From Epiperipatus broadwayi (lineage: Eukaryota; Onychophora; Udeonychophora; Euonychophora; Peripatidae), in contig JAQFVV010006337.1 in assembly GCA_028023455.1 (NCBI GenBank), positions 1,789,001-1,853,000 on the forward strand: a DNA stretch of 64,000 bases. The letters are read 5' to 3'. How positions within the stretch are numbered: position 1 is the first letter of the stretch; the number at the start of each line of letters is the position of its first letter. Made by a program: the position numbers and the translations under genes. This document shows, one piece after another, positions 36,569-48,436 of the stretch. Under the pieces are notes generated by a model, which ran no database searches, was not told where the DNA came from, and saw nothing but the letters and a program-made list of their open reading frames with translations.

Positions 36569-39287
36569 ATATATATATATATAAAGTTGAAAGGAAAAAT
36601 AGAATAAACACAGGTTTTTTTTTACATATTTACTTTATTACACTGAAATAACACGTAAGGATTAAATAATTTTGAATTAAAAAAATTATTATATATTAAA
36701 CATTTAAAAAGGTCTAATTAATATTTTATTAATTCTGATTTTGAAATTAAAACAAGCATGTTTTTATATTACTATAAAATTTCACTATCTATTTTGAATA
36801 GCAAATTTTTTTGTAATTAATGCCTGTATAACATATTTCGATAAAATTCTACCACATTGTTTTTCAATGGATTAAGTTGAATTGAAAAAGAGTCATTAAC
36901 TTTTTTCAACCAAAATAAAAAAAAATATTTTTAATTCTGTATTTTTTTCTTCCCATACTGAAAATAAAAGGTTGAAAAAATATTAGAGGGGAGTTTTTAC
37001 ACTTTTACAGATGGTGATACTATAACTACTATGAAGATATAACTGAAGGCAAGACAGTGAATTCAGATGCTGCTATTACTTCACTATGGTACTTTGGATT
37101 TACATGGAAACAAGACCCAGCCGCTATGTGTTCATAGCCTATATTAAACAGCATAAAGACTGAAGGCAGTTCACTGCAGGTTCACTGCAGGTCACCAGTT
37201 ACCTGGATTATTCCTTTCACAAAAATGACAATAAGCCAATCTACTGTTTAGAGGAACCAGTTTACCCAGAGAGGCCATCACCTTGAAGAATTAGTTATAC
37301 ATATCCTGTTTTATCTATATGCAGAGAACCAAGATGAATTTGCTGTGTTATATGTATATAAAATGCCACCAGTAAGTTACTTTAAATAATTTCTTTAGTG
37401 AAAATGACATTTAAAATCTAAAAGTAAACAAGTAAATATTTTTTGTTTGCATAAAAAGTCTAAAAAATAAATGAATGATTCATAGACAATTTTATTTTGA
37501 AAAAAGAAAGTAAACTCCAAAAATCTTTCTAGACTGAAAAATAAAAAACTTACTGGAGTATTTTTTAGATGTTTATAATTAATCAAGAGTAACCTGTCAA
37601 AGATGTGATATTATTTTTTTTAAAAAAGAAAGCTTTTATAAAGGACCATCAAGAAATAATTTTTTTTTTTAAAAAAAGTAAAAAAATAACTTTTTTATCA
37701 TTAGCTAAAGAATGAATTAATGACTTTGATTCATTGTGTTATTTTTATATGTAAATACTCACATATGCATTTATATCTTATTATTAAAAATAAACTGAAT
37801 TTTTATAAATCTATGACAAGTCAAATATGTTCATAAATTATTATAACACACATCTGTATGCTTATATATGTGTGCATTTTATGTTTTTTGACACTGAATA
37901 TGATTTATTAGGTTTATATATTTTTTATAAATGCCAGCATATACAGACATTTACATTCCCACACATGTGTTAAGTTAATAATTATATATTATAAAAATGA
38001 ATTTCATTTATAGATGTATGATAATTCAAATATACCACACATCTGTGTGCTGATATATATATATGTTTTATGCAAACCCATTATGAGGCATTTGTAAATC
38101 ACAATGTGAAAGTTAATTGTATTAATCAAAATCAGAATGCTTAATTGATATGTATGGCATACTCAGCAGACCTTAATTCCACTTTAATTGTTATTAATAA
38201 ATTGATATTTCATTGTTAAAATTATTCGAGTGAATTTACTTAATTCTAAAATATTATGTTGTATTATATCTCTTGTTCCCAGTAACAATTATAGAACTTT
38301 TCATCCTGAACTAGATTCATGCATAACAGTCTGTTATATATAAAAGGGGTTTATTAATCAAGCACGAGTGTGTGTGCGGTGCAACTGTTCCCAAAAGCTA
38401 TTAATATAAAATAGATAACTAAAAATAATAAACTAGCTGATCGCTTTCAAAGGATCTTGCCATGCTAATTCCATTTTTTCGATAAAGCATAGCACATGTC
38501 CTTTCTATTTATGGCATCACTGTCTCGTGAGATGAATAAGGCCTCTTTGAAGGCAAGATCCTTTGAAAGCGCTCAGCCAGTTTATTATTTTTAGTTATCT
38601 ATTTTATATTAATAGCTTTTGGGAACAGTTGCACCACAAACGCACTCGTGCTTGATTACATATATTTCCCAAAAGTAAAAAATTATTTGACTTAAAAGGT
38701 ATTTATATTTAGTGTTTATGAACATTCAGTTGATGATGATCCTGGATTGACACAAATGGGATATCCTTTAAAGTCTATATACTACATTTTATTTAGTTTA
38801 GTATTTACTAGAAATTAAGATCATAGTTGGCCAGTACATTAATGGTACTAAATGGCCAGAGCATTTATGATGATCAGCATGTTTAGCATCCCAGAATTAT
38901 TTTATTGCTATATATATTCTGATGGATTAGCCCTTAAGTTTTTAGATCCAAATTAATGTTTAAATAATTTGCCCCAAGCTGACAAGGGTTAAATAGTTAG
39001 CCTGTTCTATATAATAGACCTATTTTATATCCAGTCACAAGATTGACTGTTGATTTATTATATTTTTGATCATTCTTGATGATCAATGATTATTACTTTT
39101 GTGTAATGCTGGTGAATTTATAGATAATATAATATAGTTAGCTTTTCAATCTTTCATGCTCCTCATATTCATTCCTCATTGTCATTATCTCATTTATTTT
39201 ATAGTAAATTTTATATTTTATTTAGCTGGGGTTGATGATGATGAGAGTGGATCACTCCAGGTTCCTCCCAGATCTCTACTATTACAA
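36569..39287 (+). repeat. Unrecognised ~2.4 kb interspersed repeat, copy 2 (with insertion)
   Basis: This is the second copy of the 29611-32005 repeat. Without the 304-bp foldback at 38355-38658 it would be about 2415 bp, close to copy 1. A TTACAATATATAT sequence lies at both borders (about 36561 and 39281), which could be a target duplication, though TA microsatellite makes this weak. No protein was recognised, and small internal duplications occur, such as GTTCACTGCAG doubled near 37168-37190. Confidence 0.82.
38355..38658. mobile_element. 304-bp foldback element (MITE-like)
   Basis: Arms of 107 bp (38355-38461 and 38552-38658) are nearly perfect inverted copies, beginning TAATCAAGCACGAGTG at the left and its complement at the right, around a 90-bp spacer. 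The arms include GCAACTGTTCCCAAAAGC and CTTTCAAAGGATCTTGCC. The related 2.4 kb copy lacks it at the equivalent point (about 31446-31455), so it is a real insertion. The very high arm identity suggests youth or that cruciform-type pairing is maintained. Its superfamily is not clear, and a Penelope-related terminal repeat is an alternative. Confidence 0.85.
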
Positions 39288-39396
39288 TATATATGTATAA
39301 ATAGACATTATTGTTTTTATATCCATTAACTAATATAAATTTATATATAAATATTCAAATAGCAAATACTAATTTCTAGTGTTTGTATATATATAT

Positions 39397-39946
39397 AACC
39401 ATTAAAAACCAGTTGACACTTAACAGTCAACAATTTCAAACTGTTGTTAAGGCAATCTCCTTTTAACAATGAAGGTGGAATCCACCTTTATTTATGGTCC
39501 CATATATTTATATAGACACTAAAGATTGCAACTTGATCACAGAAACTGAAATTATTGATACTTAGATGAAATCCACCTTTATATTTATGGTTACTTATTA
39601 TTACACTTATTATTTAAATAATACTTTGGGTGCAATTTGAAAATTATAATTGCAATGTGTAATGCTATAATTGACTATTTATTTGTCTGCATTCAGAACA
39701 GAATATAGTTACCTGTTTAAGGAGGTTTATTTAAACTTCTTTGTATCAATAATTTCAATCTCTGTGGTCAAGTTACTCAAGGCTAAATGGATTTATAAGT
39801 AACCATTAGAAACCACTCAACACTTAGACAATCCCAATATAGATAATCAACAATTTCAAACTGTTATCAAGGCAATCTCTCTTTAACAATAAAAGTGGAA
39901 TCCACATTTATTTATGGTCCCATATGTTTATATAGACAGTAAAGAT
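39397..39946. repeat. Direct repeats bracketing an inverted pair
   Basis: Direct copies lie at 39397-39526 and 39801-39946, sharing CAACAATTTCAAACTGTT and TTTATTTATGGTCCCATAT. Between them, 39529-39561 and 39743-39775 are inverted copies of GAAATTATTGATAC and its neighbours. The layout resembles a composite element with terminal direct repeats and internal palindromic sequence. No coding sequence was seen. Confidence 0.8.
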
Positions 39947-40018
39947 AGTTGTAAGAATAACTCAGAATTTAGGAAACATTGGTTTACATTTAAGATAGAA
40001 ACCAGATTACATAAGCAC

Positions 40019-40393
40019 ATTACATTCAAATATCAGCCTTTCAAGCTAATTGAGCAAGCGCATTCTGAGAGTGTTAAATAAATGAATACTTTCCTCTTCA
40101 ATCCAAGATATAGTATTTATGCAGGAATAAAAAGGATCATCTTATTCCTACGACTCAAATTCTTTTATATGAACAAATCTGAAGAACTGTTGAGGAGAGC
40201 ATGAGTAGAATTCTCACTTTAAATTACTATTTACGATGTTTTTTGGCTGAATGACGTCGGTGAAATTGCTTAGAATTTACTAAACGTCATTTTTACTGAA
40301 ACTTAATTTTGAGTAAATAAGCAATTATTTGATCTAGTGCCGTGTTTACAATTATATTACATTCAAATATCAGCCTTTCAAGCTAATTGAGCA
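40019..40393. repeat. 38-bp perfect direct repeats 337 bp apart
   Basis: ATTACATTCAAATATCAGCC and its continuation to TTGAGCA occur identically at 40019-40056 and 40356-40393. The enclosed sequence is unrecognised. A long target duplication around an insert, or deletion between repeats of a former array, are both possible. Confidence 0.88.
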
Positions 40394-40501
40394 CATTATA
40401 AAAATTAAATCAAATGGAAAAGTATGACTAAATTTTAAAGAATAAATGTCCATTAAACTTTAAGCCAGAAGTTCCAAGAAAAATATCTGTATTAATTCAC
40501 T

Positions 40502-40558
<57 letters not shown>

Positions 40559-40708
40559 GAGTGAGTGAGTGAGTGAGTGAGTGAGTGAGTGAGTGAGTGA
40601 GTGAGTGAGTGAGTGAGTGAGTGAGTGAGTGAGTGAGTGAGTGAGTGAGTGAGTGAGTGAGTGAGTGAGTGAGTGAGTGAGAGAGAGAGCGAGAGAGAGA
40701 GAGAGAGT
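40502..40708. repeat. Compound microsatellite (TTAG)n-(TGAG)n-(GA)n
   Basis: About 14 TTAG units pass into about 31 TGAG units and then into a GA tract. The transitions look like successive point-mutation spread. TTAG is not the TTAGGG or TTAGG telomere unit. Confidence 0.97.
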
Positions 40709-40794
40709 GCATATATTCCATCAAAACTATCTACAATTCATTTGTTCTCCACTTAATAATATATTCTAAGTCTTCAAATACTGCATATATTATC

Positions 40795-41880
40795 ATCATC
40801 ATTTTCTATCATTATCAAACCACTACAGAATGAAGACCTATTTCAATTTAGTCTAATTTCTCTTATATCAAATCTCTTTTCTGCACATTTCACCAGCAAA
40901 CTTTCATATTTCAACCATCCATCTCATATGTGGTCACTTTCTGAATCTTTTTAATCTCTTGGGATATAATTTAAAAGTATGACTTTCCACCAATTATTAT
41001 CTCTTAGTAATATGTCTTGCCCAACTTCATTTCTCTTCTTTCAATAATATGAGAGATATTTGTTTGTTTTCCACTACTTCATTGAGTGATATGTTTCTGT
41101 ACTGTTCTTCTATTAAGTGTCATAGTTTCAGATTTACAAGCAAGAACTGGTAAAACACATCTTCAAAGTTTGTTAATATTTTAAAATAATTTCTAAAAAG
41201 TTCTAATTTAAATTCAGGTTAGGTATATCAACTATTAATACTGTTTTTCTTCATAGTTTTTTGCATTAAGACATATCATAATCTGATTAATCAATGATCA
41301 TTTCCTGTGCTGAATCTATTTAAAACATTACAATCTGGAAATATATATTTTCTATTAGTTAAACATAATCTACTTGTGTTATATTTTCATTTGGACGCTT
41401 ATTAATATCCATTTAATAATTTTCTCAAAGAAAGAATTCATAATTTTTTTTTCCATTTCTGTCATCATAACCAAATCTCCCCTCAGCATTTTCATCTTTC
41501 ATTTATTTACTAATTCTAATATTAAAGACCCCTATGATAATTTTAAAAAGGTTGTTTGTACTTATCAAAAGCATTTAGTATATCCATATAAGAATCTTCT
41601 AGTTCTTCAACATAATGAGAACTTGTTAGTGCATAAATCTGAATTTAATATCTTTCACTAATTTGAATTAGTCTTGTAACTCTGTTAGATATACTACCAA
41701 TATCCAAAATGCTGCCATTCCAATTTTTGTTTATAATGAATTCCATTTCATTTGTGCATCCAGTATTCATGCTCTTATAATAAAATACAAGTCCATTTTT
41801 AAAATTGTCTCTTCATCTTCAATTCGTGCAATCTTCCATCAGTTAAAAGTGTGGCTGCAGTTGTAAGTACATAAATAAAA
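40795..41880 (-). mobile_element. RTE-type LINE remnant with deleted RT core
   Basis: The minus strand reads 5' to 3' as an APE endonuclease followed directly by the extreme C-terminus of an RTE/BovB-like ORF. The endonuclease part gives FKNGLVFYYK, MEFIINKNWNGSILDIGSI, IQIYALTSSHYVEELEDSY and FGYDDRNGK. The C-terminal part gives VLPVLACKSE-like sequence, SWARHITKR and PHMRWMVEI, then KFAGEMC. The catalytic RT motifs expected between them are absent, so about 1.5 kb of coding sequence has been deleted near 41220. The 3' end carries a (TGATGA)-like tail near 40795, typical of RTE elements, which end in short microsatellites. Most in-frame stops are TGA where Arg CGA is expected, a CpG-decay pattern. 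Same family as 1-250. Confidence 0.75.
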
Positions 41881-44077
41881 GATTGTCAATAAATAGAAGC
41901 CTGGGTCCACAATAAAGGGATTTTTAGCACTGTCTGTCTTTGGCAGCCAAGTGCCTTAGCTGGTGACTTTATAGCTTCTTAAAATAATAGCCATAATTTA
42001 CTTTTCTCATAATTGTAAATATCTATTTAAAAAAAGAAGTAAATTATTCACACATTCATCTTGTCTTCAAAAAAACTCAACTAATATTTTAGTTAAGAGC
42101 TATCATGCAACTGAGAAGAAAAATATTACATTCAGAGGTAACAGCAAGCAGTCCATCTGTCTTTATTTATGATAATAATAATCCTGTGATAATAATAATT
42201 GTAACAATAAAAATGTATGGAATGGACATTAAGAATTTGTTTTGCTTGATTCTTTTAAGGTCTCAAAAAAAAAAAAGGATTTCTTTTTAGTTCCCACCAA
42301 ACTCTCTTCTGCAATACTACATACTACCATTTGAACATGTAAATACTTCTCCATTAAGATTACTAAATCTAATATTTTCTCAGAACTTTATTCTCTTAGA
42401 GATATGATTAACACATTTGTGGACAAATGCAATACTTCAATACAATCAATACCTAAAATTATTCCATGTTTTAATATCTCTAATAAAAACAAATGTATGC
42501 CTATATAAACGGTTATTTTAAAAGCACACTTATGCAGTTGTCAAACATTTGTTTGCAATCCTCATAAAAATATTTTTTTGATCATCCACTAGAACTTTCT
42601 TGACTATCTATCCATATTAATACAGGTTTTAAAATATTAATCAATTATATTTCATTCTCGTCATGGAAACCATAACACAATTTCTTATTTTAATAAATGT
42701 GTTATTCAAATTCTCATTCATTTTATTATTTTTGATTCATATTTCTACGCATTAAAATCTGCTCCATAAAGATTTCTACTTGTATTCAAATTTTTTTTAT
42801 TTATTTAAATATACTTCTAATATCACCCATTTCTACCAAATACAACATTTAATACAGACCACTTTATGTTTACAATTTCAGAGATTTTCTATCCATATAG
42901 ATTGATCCAATCATCATTAAGTCATAATCACTAATAAATTAATGGAATATTTGTAAAATTTTGAGTTATTCTCATTTATATTATTTTTTTATTTACAAAA
43001 TTATCATTAAATTACTCATAATTTCTTCATTTCACATACATACATTTATTTTATAACCAAATTTGCAGCCAATATTCTAAATTATAGTTACTCTAGACAT
43101 TTCTTCATTCTTGTAAATTTAAATCTTTCCAAGATCTTGTTAGTATTAACATCAAATGTGTCATCAATGATTATTTAACAATAACTTTTAGCTCACTCAT
43201 AAATACTATTTAAGGTTTTTTCAATAAAACTGATAAATTAAGATCACTTTTCTACTGCTTCTAGGAGCGAATCAAAAAATTAATTTTCAACAACTTTGCT
43301 AGTATTGTTACAGTTATATTACAGTTATTCCCAAATGGAAAGCTGCCTGAATCTAGCTCAGAAAAATAAGCTCAACTTCACCATCGTGACTATCAAATAA
43401 ATTATTGTTACATCTATAAGTTACAATCATTTCTTTTAATCTATTCATAATTATTTCAATGTATTTTATTTTGTATTTATTTTTTCAAACAACTTAAATG
43501 AACTTCCATTTTCCACATAACAATTTTCAAAAATATATCTTTAAATGTCTGGTGAACTTTTTATCTCCTATTCTTATTAATTCTCCAATTTCTTTCTCTT
43601 TATCTTTCTATATTAAAAAAAAAGAAGAAGATATATTTGTAGTTATAATTTGGACTACTTCTATCATCTAGTTTTAATTGTTAAACCACTAAATATGAAA
43701 GAACAGAGGAGCCAATTGTCATTTTCAATAAATATTATCACTAGACTTTAATTAACTTTTATAATAAAAATATCTGTTTTACATTTCAACAGTTGAATAA
43801 CACTATCTGGTGACATACAATATACTCTATCCCAAAAAGAAAATGTAGAAATGTAAAACCAGAGTAATTAAATGAATAATCAAGATTGTGGTGCAGGGAA
43901 AATAAAAGAAATATAAAGTAAACAAAAACAACATTTAATTAATTAAAAAAACAATATTAACAATTGGCTATAACTTCGGTATTTATAATTGGGATATATG
44001 AATAAAAAATTATATTTTCTTTAATTAACAATTTTAATTATCATTAGTGTATCTTGGCAAGAAGAGACCTATCATCC
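41881..44077. other. Pyrimidine-rich AT DNA, possible minus-strand element debris, unresolved
   Basis: The plus strand is T/C-rich over 42.2-43.6 kb, so the minus strand is purine-rich, as in the LINEs of this window. I could not find RT or endonuclease motifs in any frame, so the identity stays open. The frame at 42105-42290 is not convincing. Confidence 0.35.
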
Positions 44078-44085
44078 AACTACTA

Positions 44086-44452
44086 CAGGGGTCCCCAACC
44101 TTTTTGCACTTAAGAGCACATTCTATAATACCGGCCAGGTGGCGGGCACCATTTATTTTTTCAATATAAATTTATAGTTGGATATTGTTAATAATACACA
44201 TAATGTACAAAAAAATATTTATTTCAAAAATAAAATTTTAACATATAATTAATGTTTATATTTTACGCTGTAAAAGTATAGTATGCCCTACAATTTGATT
44301 ACAATATAATACAATAATTTATAAGAAATTTTAAAAATTAAATTTATTTATATCAGATAAATAATTTTTTATCGTGTTCAGATAACGGCGGGCACACGTA
44401 AAATGGTCTGCGGGCACCGTGGTGCCTGCGAGCATAGGATTGGGGACTCCTG
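44086..44452. mobile_element. hAT-type MITE, 367 bp
   Basis: The ends are CAGGGGTCCCCAACCT and the complement of CAGGAGTCCCCAATCC. They are flanked by a perfect 8-bp target duplication AACTACTA (44078-44085 and 44453-44460). Subterminal GGCGGGCACC and its relatives extend the inverted similarity inward. The middle is AT-rich and non-coding, so the element depended on a hAT transposase in trans. Its termini differ from those of the 23.9 kb hAT element, so a different hAT subfamily mobilised it. Confidence 0.93.
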
Positions 44453-44460
44453 AACTACTA

Positions 44461-46479
44461 GATTTATAAAATTAAATTAAGCTTTTATATTATCATCTAA
44501 TACTTCTAATAATGATTAAACAAATCAATACTTGTGATAACACTCTGATATTATGTTTATTACTGTATTATAAATTTTTTACAGAAAAATTATTTGATAT
44601 AAGTCATTTTTAAGAATTTTTATAAGTTTTAGTTGAAAATGGAAAAAAAAAATGCATGTCAAATGTAAATTCAAAAATAATAGTATGCAACCTAAAAAAT
44701 AATAATAATGAATGAAGTAAAAAATAAATAAATAATAATAATGATAATAATAAAAACAAAAGTGTTTTTTTTTTTTTTAATATATATATATCTTTTTTTC
44801 TTCTTATGCATCTATTTATCTATGTAATTCTCTACTTATAAATGTTTTAATTGAGCTGGATAAGTAGTTACAATGCTATTTATTATTTAAACTCTAAGTA
44901 AAACATATATTTAAAAGCAGTTGTTTTCATGTGATTTCTGAACTCAGGCTATTGATGTGTCTCCATGTGATGGATGCTGGATTAACCATCAGATACGAGT
45001 GCTAACTGTAGATAAGTGATCTCTAATCAAAAATATTTCCTGCATTCATATAAAAAAAAGCATCGGATGATTAATAGCTTACTTTTTGTGCTCTACTTCA
45101 TATTCTCTTTATTTTTATTGCCTTGCCATTTTAATCACTTATATTGGTGTAGTACTCAGTCATATGAACTTTTCATCCCATTAGTCATCTCCTCACACTA
45201 ATTTTGACAATTGGATTGTGTAACTATATTTTCATATTTTAATTTTATACAAAACAATTTAAACTATAATCTTATTTCTTTTTTTTTCTTTGTGTTGAAA
45301 ATGCAATGATAAAATATATTTAGCAAACCATGAGTCTCTAGTTTGTGATCTTGCATGAGACACTATAATCAATATCTTTGAAATTAAATTTAAAATGTGT
45401 TTCACTTGACAAATGATAGTATATTGGGGCAACCTGATTTAGAGGTCCCCCAGAACAAAAGTGGAAAGACTTTATAAAAGTAATCTAAAAATGGCTTATT
45501 ATGTGATCACTATGTCTTATGGGTTGCTTATAAAAGCAATAGAAAAGCTTATAAAAACAATAATAGTAATGATGTTAAAGCAGGAGAAAGAATATTAATA
45601 AGGAAACTATTTTTATTTTTAATATAGGTATATAAAATATGTGAACTTTTCTTGATATGGTTAATCTACTGAAAAAAAGATTACATGGTAATGGATTCAT
45701 GTTAGATGTTATTTAGTGAATTCTATTCTTAAAATTTCATATGTATCAATAAAAGACTAATGACATTAAAAATTGTTTTGCACAATAGTACTATACTTAT
45801 TTTATCAATGCTTATGCTCAAACATAAAATTCACAAAGTTCAGAAAAATAAACATTTGTTGTTTTGCTAAATAATATTACTGGAAAAATCATTAAAAGGC
45901 CAAAATTTTATCCTAGTAGACTTTTATGTATTATTGGTAGAAACAGTAAATTTTGGCCCAAAGTTATTAAAAAATAAAAGTATTAGATTCATAAACTCAA
46001 ACAATTAGCTGTCTTTGAATTTTTGCATATCTCATGAACTGACTATCATAAAGATATTGTTCAGACAAAAAAATTGTTATAAAAGATTTTTTATTTACAC
46101 CTGTTTAAAACAATAAATAGTATAGCCTTAATAAACTGCTAAGGTTATAAATCTTTGCATTATTAAAATATAAATATACACAACCAAAGTGATAGATTAT
46201 TTTAATTAAAGAAATCATTAAACATTTGCAACAATAATCAAAAATATAATAAAATAGTGACTGTATAAGAACATAATATTTTTAGTAATAACAAAAATGT
46301 ATTGTCTAAATAAAAGATAATTTAAATTTCCTATGTAATTAAAAAAAAATCATTAAACATTTGCATATATAATCAAAAATGTAAAACATAATGATTGTAT
46401 AAAAACAGTGTTTTTGTTTATTAGTCCAATATAACTTGATTTTTGTGATAACCTTTCCGACGATTTCAATTGTTTCCAT
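44461..46479. other. AT-rich intergenic DNA with a diverged duplication
   Basis: A direct repeat of about 65 bp beginning AATCATTAAACATTTGCA occurs near 46213 and 46350. No gene was recognised. The frame at 45016-45201 looks like chance. Confidence 0.5.
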
Positions 46480-47350
46480 TTAGGTCTCTTGCACAAACTT
46501 CGGTATACAAATTTTTTTTTGAGACCAATTATCTTTAATAGTAGACTTCCAATCCTTTAAAGACACGAGGGAAACCCCAGATCCACTATCTATTTCCATT
46601 TTACAACCTTTTCCTTTAATGCACACTGTTTGTTTAAATTCTGATTCCAAATTTTTCAGTGTTTTGATCTCGGAAGTCTCATAGAATTGACTTTCTGAGT
46701 TGTTTTTCATACGTTTCTTGCTAGGTTCCTCATTTTTCATATGATTGTTTAAAACTGCGTTCAACATGTCTGGTTTTTTTGCAGTGGAAACATACATGGT
46801 TATAGCTACAATCCTTATCTTGTTAAGCAGTTTTCTGAATTGAACGGTAAAGGATACAATGCAACTCATTATTCATTTATTCTTTAGCCTGCCTGATTAC
46901 AAGTATGTGAGCTATTCTTTTTTTAATGGCCTCTTTATAAGTTATGTTTAAGTCCGCAAGTAATTGTTCATGAAATTTTGTGTCATATAATCCAAGTAAC
47001 AACTGTTTTAGGAGTGCTTCTTCTAAATATTGTCCATAAACACAATCTTTTGCTAATTCATGAAGGGCTGAATCATATTCCTTGATGGTTTCATTTTTTG
47101 TCTGATGTCATAAATGAACGTGCAGTCTAGCGATATGTTTTGATGGTAGAGGGCAGAGCTCTGAAGTCAATCTTTCAACCATGTCATCATATTGTAAGGT
47201 TTCTGATTCAACAAGTTAACATAAATGATGAGCTATTTCTAAAATCTTGATCCCTGTGAAACCTAAAAGTGTGACAATTTTAATGTCATTTTCCTTAACA
47301 CTGTTTATCAAAAAATGTTTTTCTACCAGTTTTAGTTATAATGGCCATTT
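46480..47350 (-). pseudogene. Ty3/gypsy retrotransposon gag-protease fragment
   Basis: One minus-strand frame from about 47290 to 46877 carries only two internal stops and reads as a Ty3/gypsy Gag: MVERLTSELC, then KNETIKEYDSALHELAKDC, YGQYLEEALLKQLLLGL and LNITYKEAIKK. A zinc-knuckle-like CFHCKKTRHVERSF follows in another frame, with the last Cys changed to Phe. The next frame (46869-46480) contains KMEIDSGSGVSLVSLKDW, the retropepsin-type aspartic protease active site (DSG). RT, RNase H and integrase are absent beyond 46480, so this is a 3'-truncated copy. An AATAAA followed by GTTTTGCTTACC near 47500 on the minus strand could be the end of a 5' LTR, but no second LTR was found. Confidence 0.78.
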
Positions 47351-48086
47351 ACAGGGACTTTCAACATTTAATTCTCCTATTCACAGTTGTATTATGGTGG
47401 CCATTTTACATTCCAAACTGCTCTTCAGAGATCCTGTTGAACTGTGCCAATTTGATGTGTATGTGTCAATTTAAATCAATTCTCCAACAGATTTGGTAAG
47501 CAAAACTGGGTTTATTAACAACTTAATACAAAAAAATAATGTATAACTATTAGTTATACTCTAAGACAGTTTTTTTAATTTAACTAAACTCTTCTACTGG
47601 CTACAAGTTCGCATGTTCATAAATAAGTTCATGTTCTTAATTAGTCAACTTGATTAGCAATGGCAGTGACATTAGAGAAAGAGAGTGATTTATTTGAGAA
47701 AAAGGAAAACATTCTGAGGCTAAGAGTGAAAAACACACGTTTATCTATTGCCACTGAAAGAAAGTAAGGTTTTTTTTTTTCCTTTTGAATAAAAAAGTTT
47801 GAAGAGTAGGAGAGGAAGCATGATAAATACAGAGGGAACTTGAAAAATAAAAAATATTGATTGTATTTGTATCTCACAATGTATAATGGTCAGAAAGAAA
47901 TTAAGCATGCTGTGGTAGAGTGTAATCATATAGGAGGAGGTTTATCATTTGAAATGCTTAAATAAGACTAGGAAAGATGTAACAGATTTATGGTTATGTG
48001 ACAGTGTGTAAAAGTAATAAAAGAGGTGAAAAAGTGGTTTTTCAGTGTAGATAGTTTGAAGAGAAAGTCAGAAAGAAGAAAGTAAA

Positions 48087-48305
48087 ATGCAGTTGTGGAA
48101 GATAAAGTATGTTTTTAGTGAAGTGACAAGAGATATGGATGAAAAATTAAGTAGTACAATGGAGATGGTTAGCCAAAAAATAAGTAAGATAGAGGAAGAG
48201 GTAAAGGATGTAGAAGCAAAACTAAAATCATTAGAGACAAAATATAAGCAGATAAAGAAATTCTTGAATAGGAATTATAAGGAAAAAGTAGATAAGGCAG
48301 TTTAG
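48087..48305 (+). pseudogene. LINE ORF1 coiled-coil segment
   Basis: A 72-residue open frame is highly charged and heptad-like. It includes MDEKLSSTMEMVSQKISKIE, then VEAKLKSLETKYKQIKKFLN, and looks like a continuous coiled coil. Coiled coils upstream of an esterase or RNA-binding part support ORF1p multimerisation in several LINE clades. A TAG stop interrupts it at 48303, but the frame continues KVEENDTDEVRKINYEKY afterwards, so the original ORF1 ran on into the esterase. The start codon here is only the first Met of an open segment. Confidence 0.6.
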
Positions 48306-48436
48306 AAGGTGGAAGAGAATGATACGGATGAAGTAAGGAAAATAAACTATGAAAAGTATTGATAGAAGATTTGTTAATTAGAGAATGTAGAGGTGTAATT
48401 GCAGAAAACAATAGAAACAGGTAAGTAAGAATATGT

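Noticed and set aside
40502-40558. (TTAG)n as interstitial telomere repeat
   Set aside because: Metazoan telomere units are TTAGGG or TTAGG; this tetranucleotide grades into TGAG and GA and is an ordinary microsatellite.
47480-47660. 5' LTR of the gypsy fragment
   Set aside because: AATAAA and a plausible LTR end were seen, but no second LTR, primer-binding site or TG/CA borders could be fixed.
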